This document shows positions 52,983-62,981 of a stretch of 64,000 nt of DNA, one piece after another. Position 1 is the first letter of the stretch. Every line of letters begins with the position of its first letter. The stretch comes from Acidithiobacillus ferrooxidans ATCC 23270. GTDB lineage: Bacteria; Pseudomonadota; Gammaproteobacteria; Acidithiobacillales; Acidithiobacillaceae. The position numbers and the translations under genes are program-made. The stretch covers positions 124,001-188,000 of the forward strand of contig NC_011761.1 of the NCBI RefSeq assembly GCF_000021485.1. The letters are read 5' to 3'. Below the pieces are notes generated by a model. The model ran no database searches, was not told the DNA's origin, and was given only the letters and a program-made list of their open reading frames with translations.

Positions 52983-54251
52983 TCAGCCAAAGCTCGTCTG
53001 TACCCAGGAGCGCATCTTGCGAAAAACGCCGCCGAAGCTGGTATCCATATGGTTTTCCCGGGCCGCGATGGCCGGGTTCTGAAGTGGCTCGGCCTGACTC
53101 GCCACTTGATTGTGCAGCCCGTACATGACCAGACCGACACCCGTGGCATGGCCCGGAGTCCGGACGACGGTTTCCATACCCGGCAAATGCATGGGCTCGC
53201 CGACGCGCACCGGCAGGTGGAGGATTTCTTCGGCCAGTTCGGCCATGCCTTCCAGTTTGCTGGAGCCGCCGGTAATGACCACTCCGGCGGCGACCATGTC
53301 TTCGTAGCCGGTGCGGCGCAGTTCCGCCTGGATCAGCTCGAAAAGCTCCTTGATGCGGGGCTCGATGATGTCGCCGAGAATACGCCGCGAAATGGTCCGC
53401 GGCGGGCGGGTGCCGACGCTGGGGACGGGGATTTCATCATCCTGCTCGATCAGATCACCGAGGGCGCAGCCGTAGAGCTTTTTGATCTGTTCGGCTTCGA
53501 CGGGCGGGGTGCGCAGGCCGAGGGCGATATCGTTGGTAACCTGATCGCCGGCAATGGGGATGACGGCGGTGTGGCGAACGGCGCCATCGCGGAAGATAGC
53601 GATGTCCGTGGTGCCACCGCCGATGTCCACCAGACAGACGCCGAGTTCTTTCTCATCAGCGGTGAGGACGGCATCGGCGGAGGCGAGCTGTTCGAGGACC
53701 AGATCCTGTACCTGCAAGCCGCAGCGTTCGACGCACTTGGTGATGTTTTGTGCCGCACTCACGGCACCGGTGACGATGTGCACCCGTGCCTCCAGGCGCA
53801 CGCCGGACATGCCGACCGGCTCACGGACGCCCTCCTGACTGTCGATCATGAATTCCTGGGGGAGGATGTGGATGACGTTCTGGTCCTGGGGAATGACGAT
53901 GGCACGGGCGGCGTCCATGACCCGACCGACATCCTCATTGCTGACTTCCTTGTTCTTGATGGCGACGATGCCGTGGCTGTTGTAGCCGCGGATGTGGCCG
54001 CCGGCAATACCGACGATGGCGCCGTGAATCTGCACACCGGCCATCAGTTCCGCTTCCTGTACAGCGCGGGTGATGGCTTGAACGGTGGATTCGATGTCGA
54101 CGACCACACCCTTTTTGAGGCCCCGGGAGGGATGCTGACCGACGCCGATGATCTCTGCCTCACGGCCGCCCCTGGACTGGGCGACGATGCAGGCGACCTT
54201 GGAGGTGCCGATGTCCAAACCGACGATGAGTTCCGGATTGCTGCGTTTCAT
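52983..54251 (-). CDS. ftsA: Cell-division protein FtsA
   Basis: 422 aa actin-like ATPase tethering FtsZ to the membrane. VGLDIGTSKVACIVA (10-24) is phosphate loop 1, VCLVDIGGGTTDIAIF loop 2, VITGGSSKLEGM the adenosine motif. The C-terminal amphipathic helix (SFGGVFRKMRSWVQTSFG) is the membrane-targeting sequence. AAGGAGCG site ahead of the ATG. Confidence 0.98.
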   Translation of the reverse strand: MKRSNPELIVGLDIGTSKVACIVAQSRGGREAEIIGVGQHPSRGLKKGVVVDIESTVQAITRAVQEAELMAGVQIHGAIVGIAGGHIRGYNSHGIVAIKNKEVSNEDVGRVMDAARAIVIPQDQNVIHILPQEFMIDSQEGVREPVGMSGVRLEARVHIVTGAVSAAQNITKCVERCGLQVQDLVLEQLASADAVLTADEKELGVCLVDIGGGTTDIAIFRDGAVRHTAVIPIAGDQVTNDIALGLRTPPVEAEQIKKLYGCALGDLIEQDDEIPVPSVGTRPPRTISRRILGDIIEPRIKELFELIQAELRRTGYEDMVAAGVVITGGSSKLEGMAELAEEILHLPVRVGEPMHLPGMETVVRTPGHATGVGLVMYGLHNQVASQAEPLQNPAIAARENHMDTSFGGVFRKMRSWVQTSFG

Positions 54252-54281
54252 TTCGTTTCGCTCCTTCGGATCGGTGATCCG

Positions 54282-55124
54282 TTACTGACTGCTGACGGTG
54301 GCCGCCGCGGGCATGGCGACCGCAAAGCCGTTGGTGTAGCGCAGGTCCATGGTGGCCCCCGGCACGAGGTATTCCTTGACCTGGGGGGCGATGGCCACCC
54401 AGCGTTTCAAGGCGGGAAGGATGTTTTCACTGCCCAGCAGCAGGCGCACCTGATTACTGAGAATGCAGCGCCAGCCGCCGCGCCGGTCTTCCTGAAGGGA
54501 TGTCACCTTGACGCCGAGCGGGGCGACGATACCGTTGAAAGTGGCGAGTTGGGCGATCAGTTCACTACCGCTGTCGGCCGGGCCTTCGAGGTTCGGAAGT
54601 CCTGCCGGTACCTGCCGGGGGGGAACGCTGAACACCTGACCCTGGCCATCCACCATCTGTCCCGCACCGCTCAGCCAGCGGGCTACGGGTGTGTAGGATT
54701 TGATCCGGATCTGCAGCCGGTCGGGCCAGACCCGGCGGACTTCGGCATCCGCTACCCACGGGAGGGCGTCGATTGCCCGTCGCACCTGATCCGGATGGAT
54801 CCAGAGAAAACCCTGACCCACGTAGGGTCTGAGGGCGGCGTTCACCTCGGGCAGCGGGATCCGCGCCGATATGCCAGAAATGGTCAAGGTGCTGATGGGC
54901 ATGACCTGTGGTTCACGCACCCAGTTCCAGCCCATCCAGCCCCCCCACGCGAGGGCGCTGATACCGATTCCGCCAAAGAGCACGCGGCCATAAAGCCGCC
55001 ACGGAATGGCCCGGCGTACTTTGGGCGGAGCCGCCTCGGCTTTGGGTCTGGGCGGTTTTCTGAGGGTGGCGGCAGGATGTTGCGGTTGCTGCCCATGTCG
55101 GTAATCGCGCATGACGCTAACCAT
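54282..55124 (-). CDS. ftsQ: Cell-division protein FtsQ
   Basis: 280 aa. Basic Pro-rich cytoplasmic head (1-42), one membrane helix (about 48-68), POTRA domain (80-150: ISTLTISGISARIPLPEVNAAL, LPWVADAEVRRVWPDRLQIRI) and the beta domain that binds FtsL/FtsB. The ATG at 55124 overlaps the ddl stop by 8 bases and has GGAG; an ATG four codons later is also open. Confidence 0.95.
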   Translation of the reverse strand: MVSVMRDYRHGQQPQHPAATLRKPPRPKAEAAPPKVRRAIPWRLYGRVLFGGIGISALAWGGWMGWNWVREPQVMPISTLTISGISARIPLPEVNAALRPYVGQGFLWIHPDQVRRAIDALPWVADAEVRRVWPDRLQIRIKSYTPVARWLSGAGQMVDGQGQVFSVPPRQVPAGLPNLEGPADSGSELIAQLATFNGIVAPLGVKVTSLQEDRRGGWRCILSNQVRLLLGSENILPALKRWVAIAPQVKEYLVPGATMDLRYTNGFAVAMPAAATVSSQ

Positions 55125-56043
55125 GTTTCACTCTCCTCTGCGCGGTGCGCAGTATGGTGGCGCATAATTCCGGGAAGCCCATGCCGGTGGCTTTGGCGGC
55201 CATGGGAATCAGGCTGTGGCTGGTCATGCCGGGCACACTGTTGACTTCCAGCAGATGGGGTCGACCGTCGCCGCCGATCATGAAGTCGACCCGCCCCCAG
55301 TCGCGGCAGCCGAGCTCGGCAAAGGCTCGGAGCGCAAGTGCCTGCAACTGCTGCTCCAGCGGAGCGCCGAGGCCGGAGGGCAGGAGATAACGGGTATCGT
55401 CGGCGAGATACTTGGCGGTGTAGTCATAGAAGGCCCGGGGCGTTTCGATGACGATCGGCGGCAGCGCCTGGCCATCGAGGATGCCGACGGTGACTTCGTG
55501 ACCGATGACGGCACCCTCGCAGAGGACTTCATCCTCGATGGCGAAGGCGCACTGCAAGGCCGCATCCAATTCCGCCGGGCCGCCGACTTTGCTGACCCCG
55601 AGGCTGGAGCCACCGTGGTTCGGCTTGATGTACAGGGGCCAGCCGAAGCGGGCGCCGAGGTCGGGCGTATGGCTGCCGCGATGCAGCAGGATGCCGTCGG
55701 TCACCGGTAAACCGGCGGCTCGCCAGAGCTGCTTGCAGCGCCATTTATCCATGGCGAGAGCGGAGGCGAGGACACCGCTGCCGGTGTAGGGCATATCCAG
55801 AGTCTCCAGGCAGGCCTGCAACAGACCGTCTTCGCCTACCGCGCCATGGCAGACGTTGAAGGCGATCTGTGCTCCGCTTTCGGCCATTTGCTGCTGGAGG
55901 ATGGCCGGCTGGATGTCGACGCCGACGGCATCCATGCCCAGCCCCTGCAAGGTTTGCAACACGGCGTGACCGCTGTCGAGAGAGACTTCGCGTTCTCCGG
56001 AGGGGCCTCCGTAAAGTACGGCGATGCGGGCTAAATCAGACAT
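55117..56043 (-). CDS. ddl: D-alanine--D-alanine ligase
   Basis: 308 aa ATP-grasp ligase. AVLYGGPSGEREVSLDSG, FNVCHGAVGEDG, KPNHGGSSLGVSKV, EVNSVPGMTSHSL. The ATG at 56043 overlaps the murB stop by 8 bases; the frame continues upstream through murB but is not coding. DdlB position. Confidence 0.97.
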   Translation of the reverse strand: MSDLARIAVLYGGPSGEREVSLDSGHAVLQTLQGLGMDAVGVDIQPAILQQQMAESGAQIAFNVCHGAVGEDGLLQACLETLDMPYTGSGVLASALAMDKWRCKQLWRAAGLPVTDGILLHRGSHTPDLGARFGWPLYIKPNHGGSSLGVSKVGGPAELDAALQCAFAIEDEVLCEGAVIGHEVTVGILDGQALPPIVIETPRAFYDYTAKYLADDTRYLLPSGLGAPLEQQLQALALRAFAELGCRDWGRVDFMIGGDGRPHLLEVNSVPGMTSHSLIPMAAKATGMGFPELCATILRTAQRRVKHG

Positions 56044-56923
56044 CGGCCACCTCCCCGATGACCCGCATCTCCGGCTGAAGCTCGATGCCGAAGCGGTTGA
56101 GGACCTCTTGTTGTACGTTGGCCACCAGTGCCTCGATCTCCTCGGCGCGGGCGGCACCGCGGTTGATGATGAAATTGGCGTGCTGGGTGCTGACTTCGGC
56201 GTCCCCATAACGCAGGCCCTTGAGTTCCGCCGCTTCGATGAGCCGGGCGGCATGATCGCCGGGTGGATTGCGGAAGACGGAACCGCAGCTCGGCCATTCC
56301 AGGGGCTGAGTGGCGGCGCGGCGTTCCTGCCAGGCACGCAGGCGCTGCAGGACGATGTCGCTGTCTTCGGGCGACAGGCGCAGTCCCGCGGCGATGAAGC
56401 ACGCAGCGCCCTGACCCTGCACCTCGCGGTAACCCACCTGGAACTCGGAGCGGGACAGGCGTTGCACCCGGCCATCGGGGTGCAGGACCTCGGCCCATTC
56501 CACCAGGCTCCAGGTGTCGCCGTCGTTGGCTCCCGCATTCATCGTCAGACAGCCGCCCAGGGTGCCGGGTATGCCGGCGAGGAACTCGGCGCCCGCAAGC
56601 CCGGCTTTGGCCGCGAAATGAGCGATCTTGACGGCGCCGGCGCCGGCGCCGGCATGAATCAGGCCGGACGCATCGAGGGTGATTGCATCCAGGGTGTTGG
56701 CCAGGCAAATGACGGTACCGCGCAGGCCGCCATCCCGCACCAGCACATTGCTACCCAGCCCGAGCCAGGTGATGGGGGCAGTGGCGAAATGCTGTAGGAA
56801 AGCCTGCAAATCTTCCAGTGTGCCGGGCAGATAGAAGCGGTCGGCCGGCCCGCCGACCCGCCAACTGGTGTGGCGATGCATGGGTTCCCCCAGGCGCAGA
56901 CGGCCACCAATGGCATGCATCAT
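56036..56923 (-). CDS. murB: UDP-N-acetylenolpyruvoylglucosamine reductase
   Basis: 295 aa flavoprotein. TSWRVGGPADRFYLP, WLGLGSNVLVRDGGLRG, FLAGIPGTLGGCLTMNAGAND, SCGSVFRNP, and QHANFIINRGAARAEEIEAL. The ATG at 56923 forms ATGA with the murC stop; ATG 56920 follows at once. Cytoplasmic muropeptide precursor synthesis. Confidence 0.97.
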   Translation of the reverse strand: MMHAIGGRLRLGEPMHRHTSWRVGGPADRFYLPGTLEDLQAFLQHFATAPITWLGLGSNVLVRDGGLRGTVICLANTLDAITLDASGLIHAGAGAGAVKIAHFAAKAGLAGAEFLAGIPGTLGGCLTMNAGANDGDTWSLVEWAEVLHPDGRVQRLSRSEFQVGYREVQGQGAACFIAAGLRLSPEDSDIVLQRLRAWQERRAATQPLEWPSCGSVFRNPPGDHAARLIEAAELKGLRYGDAEVSTQHANFIINRGAARAEEIEALVANVQQEVLNRFGIELQPEMRVIGEVADV

Positions 56924-58314
56924 GAGGGGTCCTCCCCGAAAACCTGGGGCCATTGTGCCGCCAGACTGGCAATGCTGCCGGCACCGAGGGTCAGTAGTAC
57001 GGCCCCGGCGGGGAGTTCGGCGCGGATTTGTTGCGGCGCCGTGAGTAAATCAGGCAGGAAACGGACGCTCATGCCCTGGGCGGCCATGGCCTCGGCGAGG
57101 GCGCGGCCGGTGACGCCGGGCAGGGCCTTTTCGCCAGCACTGTAAATGTCCGTCAGAATCACCCGGTCCGCTGCCGCCAGGCTGCTGACGAAATCAGCGA
57201 AGAGCGCTTGGGTGCGGCTGTAGCGGTGGGGCTGAAAGGCCACCACCAGCGGCCGTTCCGGCCATACGGAGCGGGCTGCGGCGATGGTGGCGGCGATTTC
57301 CCGGGGGTGATGGCCGTAATCATCCACCACGGTAATTCCGTCGAATGTACCGACCAGCTCAAAGCGGCGGCCGACCCCACGAAAGTCGGCCAGAGCAGTG
57401 GCAATGGTGGATTCCGGTATGCCCACCTTGCTGGCGATGCCGATGGCGGCGAGGGCATTGAGGACGTTGTGGCGGCCGGGGATGCCCAGTTCTACGTCCA
57501 GCCAGTGGACATAGTCGCTGTCCACCCGTCGCCACACGGCGAAGCGACTGCCGATGCCCTGCACGGTGACATCACGCGCTTGTAAATCCGCATCGGCACC
57601 GAAACCGTAGCGCAGCACGGGGGTGCGCAATTCGGGGATGAGGCCGGCGACCACGGCTTCATCGGTGCAGAGGACGGCGAGGCCGTAGAAGGGCAGGCGC
57701 TGGAGAAATTGCAGGAAGGCGCCGCGCAGATTGTCGAGGCTACCGCCGTAGGTTTCCATGTGATCGGCGTCGATGTTGGTGACGACCGCCATGACGGGCG
57801 AGAGATAGAGGAAGGATGCATCGGATTCGTCCGCTTCTGCCACCAGATATTCGCCACTGCCGAGGGCGGCATGGGTGCCGGCGCTCTTCAAGCGGCCGCC
57901 GATGACGAAGGTGGGGTCCAGTCCGCCCGCGCCGAGGATGCTGGCCACCAGGCTGGTGGTGGTGGTCTTGCCGTGGGTGCCGGCGATGGCGATGCCCTGC
58001 TTGAAGCGCATTAGTTCCGCCAGCATCTCGGCGCGGCGGATGACGGGGATGCGCAGTTCGCGGGCGGCCTGCACCTCGGGATTGCTTTCGGGAATGGCCG
58101 AAGAAATCACGACCACATCGGCGCCGCGCACATTGGCTGCTTCGTGGCCGCTGAAGATCCGCGCCCCCAAATCCGTCAGGCGCAGGGTGGAATTGCCGGG
58201 TCGCAGATCAGAACCGGAGACGGCATAGCCGAGATTCAGCAGCACCTCGGCTATGCCGCGCATGCCGCTGCCGCCGATTCCGACCATGTGGATTTGTCGT
58301 ACCCAGTTACGCAT
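56920..58314 (-). CDS. murC: UDP-N-acetylmuramate--L-alanine ligase
   Basis: 464 aa Mur ligase. HMVGIGGSGMRGIAEVLLNLGYAVSGSD at the start, AGTHGKTTTTSLVASIL as the ATP loop (about 112-128), EADESDASFLYL, NIDADHMETYGG, DDYGHHPREIAATI. Overlaps murG by 8 bases. Confidence 0.98.
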   Translation of the reverse strand: MRNWVRQIHMVGIGGSGMRGIAEVLLNLGYAVSGSDLRPGNSTLRLTDLGARIFSGHEAANVRGADVVVISSAIPESNPEVQAARELRIPVIRRAEMLAELMRFKQGIAIAGTHGKTTTTSLVASILGAGGLDPTFVIGGRLKSAGTHAALGSGEYLVAEADESDASFLYLSPVMAVVTNIDADHMETYGGSLDNLRGAFLQFLQRLPFYGLAVLCTDEAVVAGLIPELRTPVLRYGFGADADLQARDVTVQGIGSRFAVWRRVDSDYVHWLDVELGIPGRHNVLNALAAIGIASKVGIPESTIATALADFRGVGRRFELVGTFDGITVVDDYGHHPREIAATIAAARSVWPERPLVVAFQPHRYSRTQALFADFVSSLAAADRVILTDIYSAGEKALPGVTGRALAEAMAAQGMSVRFLPDLLTAPQQIRAELPAGAVLLTLGAGSIASLAAQWPQVFGEDPS

Positions 58315-59389
58315 CTATGCCTCCCGCACATTCTATACATGCTGCCGCAACGGTGGCGGCGGCGTCGCCCTTGGCCTGCCGGCGTGCCGCCTCCGCCCAG
58401 CGCAGGCGGAGTTCCGGGTCGGCCAGCAAGGGACGCAGCACATCGCGCAGTTGCAGGGCGTCCAGTCCCTCCTGACGCAGCATGCGGGCCGCACCGGCCT
58501 TTTCCAGGAAACGGGCGTTAGCGGCCTGATGATCGTCCACTGCGAAGGGGAAGGGGATCAGGATGGCGCCGAGACCTGCGGCGGCCAGTTCGGCGATGGT
58601 GGCGGCACCGGCGCGGCAGAGGGCGAGGTCGGCCCAGCCCAGCGCTGCTGCCATATCGTCTATGAAAGGTTCTACCTTGGCGTCGATACGCGCCTGCGCG
58701 TAAGCCGCCCGGGTGCTTTCCGCGTGATCCCTGCCCGTCTGATGCCAGATGGCAGGGCGCTCGGCGTCGGTCATGCCGCTCAGAGCGGCGGCACTGACTG
58801 CGTTCAGTACCTGGGCACCCTGGCTGCCACCCATGATGAGCAGGCGCACCGGACCTTTGCGGTCATGAAAGCGTTCCTGTGGTGTCGGCAAGGCGTGAAT
58901 GGCCTCGCGCACCGGATTCCCCACCCACTCACCGCGGGCCAGGCGGGCGCCGGGGAAGCCGAGAAAAACACGCCTGGCCAGTGGGGCCAGCAAACGGTTG
59001 CTGAGCCCGGCGACGGCATTCTGTTCGTGCAGACAGAGCGGGCGCCCCAAGGTCCAGGCGGCGATGCCGACGGGTGCGGTGACATAACCCCCCATACCCA
59101 GGACCACATGGCTCCGGGTCTGCCGCAAAATCCGGCGTGCCTGCAGAATGGCCCTGCTCACCCGCCACGGCGCGCGCAACCAGCGTCTGATGCCCTTGCC
59201 GCGCAGGCCCTGCATATCCAGAGTATGTAACGTGTAGCCACGCTCAGGCACGAGGCGCGCTTCCATTCCGGTGGCCGTCCCCGCAAAAGTCACTTCCACG
59301 CCCTGGGCGCGCAGCGCATCGGCGACCGCCAGTGCCGGGAAGACATGGCCTCCGGTGCCACCCGCTGCGATCAGGACGCTGTCAGCCAT
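58307..59389 (-). CDS. murG: Lipid II synthase, UDP-GlcNAc transferase MurG
   Basis: 360 aa GT28 glycosyltransferase. AAGGTGGHVFPALAVADAL (7-25), GMGGYVTAPVGIAAW, HEQNAVAGLSNRLLA, GGSQGAQVLN, CRAGAATIAELAAAGLGAILIPFP. Membrane-associated last cytoplasmic step before flipping. Overlaps ftsW by 8 bases. Confidence 0.98.
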   Translation of the reverse strand: MADSVLIAAGGTGGHVFPALAVADALRAQGVEVTFAGTATGMEARLVPERGYTLHTLDMQGLRGKGIRRWLRAPWRVSRAILQARRILRQTRSHVVLGMGGYVTAPVGIAAWTLGRPLCLHEQNAVAGLSNRLLAPLARRVFLGFPGARLARGEWVGNPVREAIHALPTPQERFHDRKGPVRLLIMGGSQGAQVLNAVSAAALSGMTDAERPAIWHQTGRDHAESTRAAYAQARIDAKVEPFIDDMAAALGWADLALCRAGAATIAELAAAGLGAILIPFPFAVDDHQAANARFLEKAGAARMLRQEGLDALQLRDVLRPLLADPELRLRWAEAARRQAKGDAAATVAAACIECAGGIDA

Positions 59390-60554
59390 TCTGGAGTTCC
59401 TCCCGGATCACGCCTGCGCCCTTGGGTACGGCCGGATAGCGGCGGCTGACGCCGAGGACGACGCCCAGCGCGGCGCAGAGAAAGACCAGGGCGCTGCCGC
59501 CGTAACTGATCAGGGGCAGGGCAAAACCCTTGGTCGGTAAAGCGCCCAGATTCACGCCCATGGACATCACCGCCTCGCCCCCAAACCAGGTCAGCGTGCC
59601 GTAGCAGAAAAGAGCGAAGAAGGCATCTCCAGCCGCCGCAGCCCGCCGGCCGACGCGGTAGATCCTCCAGCAGGCGACGCCGTAGAGAATCGCCAGGGAC
59701 CACACCCCGATCATGCCGAGCTCTTCGCCGATCACCGCCAGGATGAAGTCTGTATAGGACTCGGGCAGGTAGAAATATTTCATGATTCCATCGCCCAGAC
59801 CGACTCCGAAGACGCCACCACGCCCAAAGGCAATGAGAGATTGCACCAACTGGAATCCGGCGCCGTAGGGATCTGCCCAGGGATTCTGGAAGGTCGTGAT
59901 GCGGGCCAGGCGATAAGGCGCCGATACGGCCAAAATCCCCAGAGCGCTACCCGACACGATGCCGGCCAGGAGGACGTAACCCAAGGGCAGTCCACCCAGG
60001 AAAAGCATCACTCCGGTAAGGAGCACCACCATCGCATAGGAGCCGAAATCCGGTTGCAGGAGTAAAAGCAGACCCAGCAGACCCAGCACTACGAAAATCG
60101 GCCAGAGACCTTCCTTGATGCGTCCCAGCAACTCCCCCTTGCGTACCACGTAGCGGGCGAGGAAAAGCAGCAGGGCGAATTTCAACAACTCGGAGGGCTG
60201 CAGGCGGACGATCAGGAAATTGATCCAGCGGTGGGAGCCATTCACCGATACCCCGACGAATGGAATAAAAACCATGACCAGGGCGATAAGAGAAATGCCC
60301 ATCAGCGGGAAAGTGATGCGCTCCCAGAAGTCCAGATCGACGCGGCTGGTATAATAAAGCACGGCGGCGGCGAGGCTGGCGTAGATGCCCTGCCTTTCCG
60401 CGAAGAAGAAAGGGTTGCCGGTTTCGTGCTGGGCAATGGGGGCGCTGGCCGAGTACACCATGATGAGGCCGAATCCCAGCAGAATCAGGATGATCCACCA
60501 CAGGACCGTGTCTGCAGGCCCGTCTTCCGCCAACCACCAGTCCGGCCTGGTCAT
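59382..60554 (-). CDS. ftsW: Septal peptidoglycan glycosyltransferase FtsW
   Basis: 390 aa SEDS protein with about ten helices. VNGSHRWINFLIVRLQPSELLKFALLLFLARYV, LLLQPDFGSYAMV, and GDGIMKYFYLPESYTDFILAVIGEELG plus GVNLGALPTKGFALPLISYGGS are SEDS signatures. Works with FtsI/PBP3, not in this window. Confidence 0.97.
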   Translation of the reverse strand: MTRPDWWLAEDGPADTVLWWIILILLGFGLIMVYSASAPIAQHETGNPFFFAERQGIYASLAAAVLYYTSRVDLDFWERITFPLMGISLIALVMVFIPFVGVSVNGSHRWINFLIVRLQPSELLKFALLLFLARYVVRKGELLGRIKEGLWPIFVVLGLLGLLLLLQPDFGSYAMVVLLTGVMLFLGGLPLGYVLLAGIVSGSALGILAVSAPYRLARITTFQNPWADPYGAGFQLVQSLIAFGRGGVFGVGLGDGIMKYFYLPESYTDFILAVIGEELGMIGVWSLAILYGVACWRIYRVGRRAAAAGDAFFALFCYGTLTWFGGEAVMSMGVNLGALPTKGFALPLISYGGSALVFLCAALGVVLGVSRRYPAVPKGAGVIREELQNG

Positions 60555-61897
60555 GCCAGATCCTCCGTCAGGGCCCGTACCGCCACGGCGAATTGACGGC
60601 CGCGATCCTGATAATCGGTAAACATATCGGTACTGGCGCAGGCGGGCGAGAGCAGCACCTGATCGCCACGCTGCGCCAGCACCGCCGCCTTCTCGACAGC
60701 CTGAGCCATGTTCCGGGCACTCTCGACGGGCAGTATTCCGGCGAGCAGGGCGGAGATTTGTGGCCCGTCCTTACCGAGGACGACAACGCCACGCTGCCCG
60801 CGACAGGCCTCCCGCAGGGGGCTCAGGTCGGCCCCCTTGGCATCGCCACCGAGTATCATCACCAGGGGTCCCGGCAAGCCGGACATGGCTTTGAGGGTCG
60901 CGCCCAGGTTGGTGCCCTTGGAATCGTCGTAGTAACTCACTCCGTTGATCTCGGCGATCCGGGCAAGGCGGTGGGGTAGACCCGGGAAAGTACGCAACGC
61001 CTGGCGGATGGCCGTCACAGGGACGGCCATCGCGCGGGCCAGCAGGGCGGCGGCCAGCGCATTTTCGGCGTTATGCGCGCCGCGCAGCGGGAGTTGATCC
61101 AAATCCAGCAGGGGACCATCGCTACGCAGGCAGAGCCGGTCCCCGGCGATGCTGGCGTCGTGTTCGTCAGCGCCGCCAAAGAACTGCACCCGCACGCCCG
61201 CAGGGACCTGGGGCGGTAGGGCGGCCGTAAAGGTGTCTCCGGCGTTCAGTACCAGCGTGTCCCCTGCGCCCATCGCCCGGAAAATGCGGGTTTTCGCGGC
61301 AGCATAGGCCGCATAGTCACCATGCCAGTCCAGATGATCCGGGCTCAGGTTGAGAATGGCGGCGGCGCGAGGGTGGAAATCATGACAGGCCGCAAGCTGG
61401 AAGCTGGAAAGCTCGAGGACATAGAGATCGGGCTCGGGCCCTGTTTCGGGCAGAAGGTCGAGGGCGGGAGTGCCGAGGTTGCCGCCGACGGCGGCGCGCA
61501 GCCCCGCGGCCCGTGCCATTTCGCCCACCAGGGTGGTGACGGTGCTTTTACCATTGCTGCCGGTGATCGCGACGATGGGCGCCCGGGTGATCCGGCCAAA
61601 AAGTTCGATATCGCCCAGAATTTCGATGCCGGCCCGTCTGGCGCTGACGAGAGCGGGCAGCGACGGCGCCAGCCCCGGGCTGAGCAGAAGAATATCCGCC
61701 TCCAGAAACAGGTCCTCGGGCATGTCACCAAAATGAAAATCGACTGCTGGATAACGGCGCCGCAAGTCGGCGGCGTCTTGTAGCAGACGCGTGTCGGCCA
61801 CTCGGCAATGAGCGCCCAGGCGCAGGGCCGTACGCAAGAGGGAGTGTCCCGTCTTGCCCATGCCGAGGATGTATGCCTTTTTCCCGTTCATGTCCAT
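60551..61897 (-). CDS. murD: UDP-N-acetylmuramoylalanine--D-glutamate ligase
   Basis: 448 aa. YILGMGKTGHSLLRTALRLGA, ITGSNGKSTVTTLVGEMARAAG (ATP loop), LELSSFQLAACHDFHPRAAAILNLSPDHLDWHGDY, and YYDDSKGTNLGATLKAM. Start at 61897, just one base after the mraY stop; ATG 61891 also possible. Overlaps ftsW by 4 bases. Confidence 0.97.
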   Translation of the reverse strand: MDMNGKKAYILGMGKTGHSLLRTALRLGAHCRVADTRLLQDAADLRRRYPAVDFHFGDMPEDLFLEADILLLSPGLAPSLPALVSARRAGIEILGDIELFGRITRAPIVAITGSNGKSTVTTLVGEMARAAGLRAAVGGNLGTPALDLLPETGPEPDLYVLELSSFQLAACHDFHPRAAAILNLSPDHLDWHGDYAAYAAAKTRIFRAMGAGDTLVLNAGDTFTAALPPQVPAGVRVQFFGGADEHDASIAGDRLCLRSDGPLLDLDQLPLRGAHNAENALAAALLARAMAVPVTAIRQALRTFPGLPHRLARIAEINGVSYYDDSKGTNLGATLKAMSGLPGPLVMILGGDAKGADLSPLREACRGQRGVVVLGKDGPQISALLAGILPVESARNMAQAVEKAAVLAQRGDQVLLSPACASTDMFTDYQDRGRQFAVAVRALTEDLA

Positions 61898-61898
61898 G

Positions 61899-62981
61899 TC
61901 AGCGGATCTTCAGACTGGAAAGGCCAACGAGGACCAGAATCACGGTGATGATCCAGAAACGGACCGCCACCCGGGGTTCGGGCCAGCCTTTTTTTTCAAA
62001 ATGATGATGCAGGGGCGCCATGCGAAAGACCCGTTTGCCGGTGAGCCGGAAGGAGACCACCTGAATGATGACGGACAAGGTTTCTACCACGAATACGCCG
62101 CCCATGATGAATAGCACCAGTTCCTGACGGGCGACGATGGCGACGATGGCCAGCGCCGCACCCAGCGCGAGAGCGCCGGTATCGCCCATGAAGACATCCG
62201 CCGGATAGGTGTTGAACCATAGAAAACCCAGCCCCGCACCCACCAGTGCCCCGCAGAATATCAGCATCTGGCCGGAACCCGGCACCCAGGGTACGTCCAG
62301 GTAGCGGGCAAAGACGGCGTTGCCCGATACGTAGGCAAATACGCCCAGTGCGCCGGCGACCATGACCGTCGGGACGATGGCCAGGCCGTCCAGACCGTCG
62401 GTCAGGTTCACGGCATTGGAGGTGCCGACAATTACGAAATAACTGAAGACGATGAAGCCGGCGCCCATCGGGATCAACACATGCGGTATAAAAGGCAGAA
62501 TGAGGCTGGTCTCCACGGGATTGCTGGCCAGGGCATAGAGCACCCCCCCCGCGGCAAAGGCCACCAGCGACTGTAAACCGTATTTGGCCCGTGCCGAGAG
62601 ACCCTTGCTGTTCTGGCGTCGCAGCTTGCGCCAGTCGTCGACGAAACCGATGGCACCAAAGGCCAGGGTGGTGAGCACCGCCACCCAGACCAGCGGATTG
62701 CCCAGATCCGACCAGAGCAGGGTTGTCAGAATGACCACCAGCAGGATCAGCGCGCCGCCCATGGTCGGCGTACCCTGCTTGATCAAATGGGTTTCGGGAC
62801 CGTCATTGCGAACCATCTGACCGATTTTGTAGCGGCGCAGGCGGGCGATGAAGAAGGGGCCGATGAACAGCGAAAGGACCAGCGCGGTGAGGGTGGCGAG
62901 CACGCCGCGCAGGGTCAGATACTGAAAAACGTAAAAGCCGTGATAGAGGCTGCCGAGCTGCATGAAGAGGGCGTAGAGCAT
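61899..62981 (-). CDS. mraY: Phospho-N-acetylmuramoyl-pentapeptide transferase
   Basis: 360 aa, ten helices. [73 protein letters not shown], and the C-terminal [15 protein letters not shown] carry the catalytic Asp and His residues. Makes lipid I on the inner membrane. The 3' A of the murF stop is the first base here. Confidence 0.98.
   Translation of the reverse strand: MLYALFMQLGSLYHGFYVFQYLTLRGVLATLTALVLSLFIGPFFIARLRRYKIGQMVRNDGPETHLIKQGTPTMGGALILLVVILTTLLWSDLGNPLVWVAVLTTLAFGAIGFVDDWRKLRRQNSKGLSARAKYGLQSLVAFAAGGVLYALASNPVETSLILPFIPHVLIPMGAGFIVFSYFVIVGTSNAVNLTDGLDGLAIVPTVMVAGALGVFAYVSGNAVFARYLDVPWVPGSGQMLIFCGALVGAGLGFLWFNTYPADVFMGDTGALALGAALAIVAIVARQELVLFIMGGVFVVETLSVIIQVVSFRLTGKRVFRMAPLHHHFEKKGWPEPRVAVRFWIITVILVLVGLSSLKIR

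Noticed and set aside
52794-55244. 816-codon open frame on the + strand
   Set aside because: Antisense to ftsA and ftsQ, whose motifs and start sites are clear.
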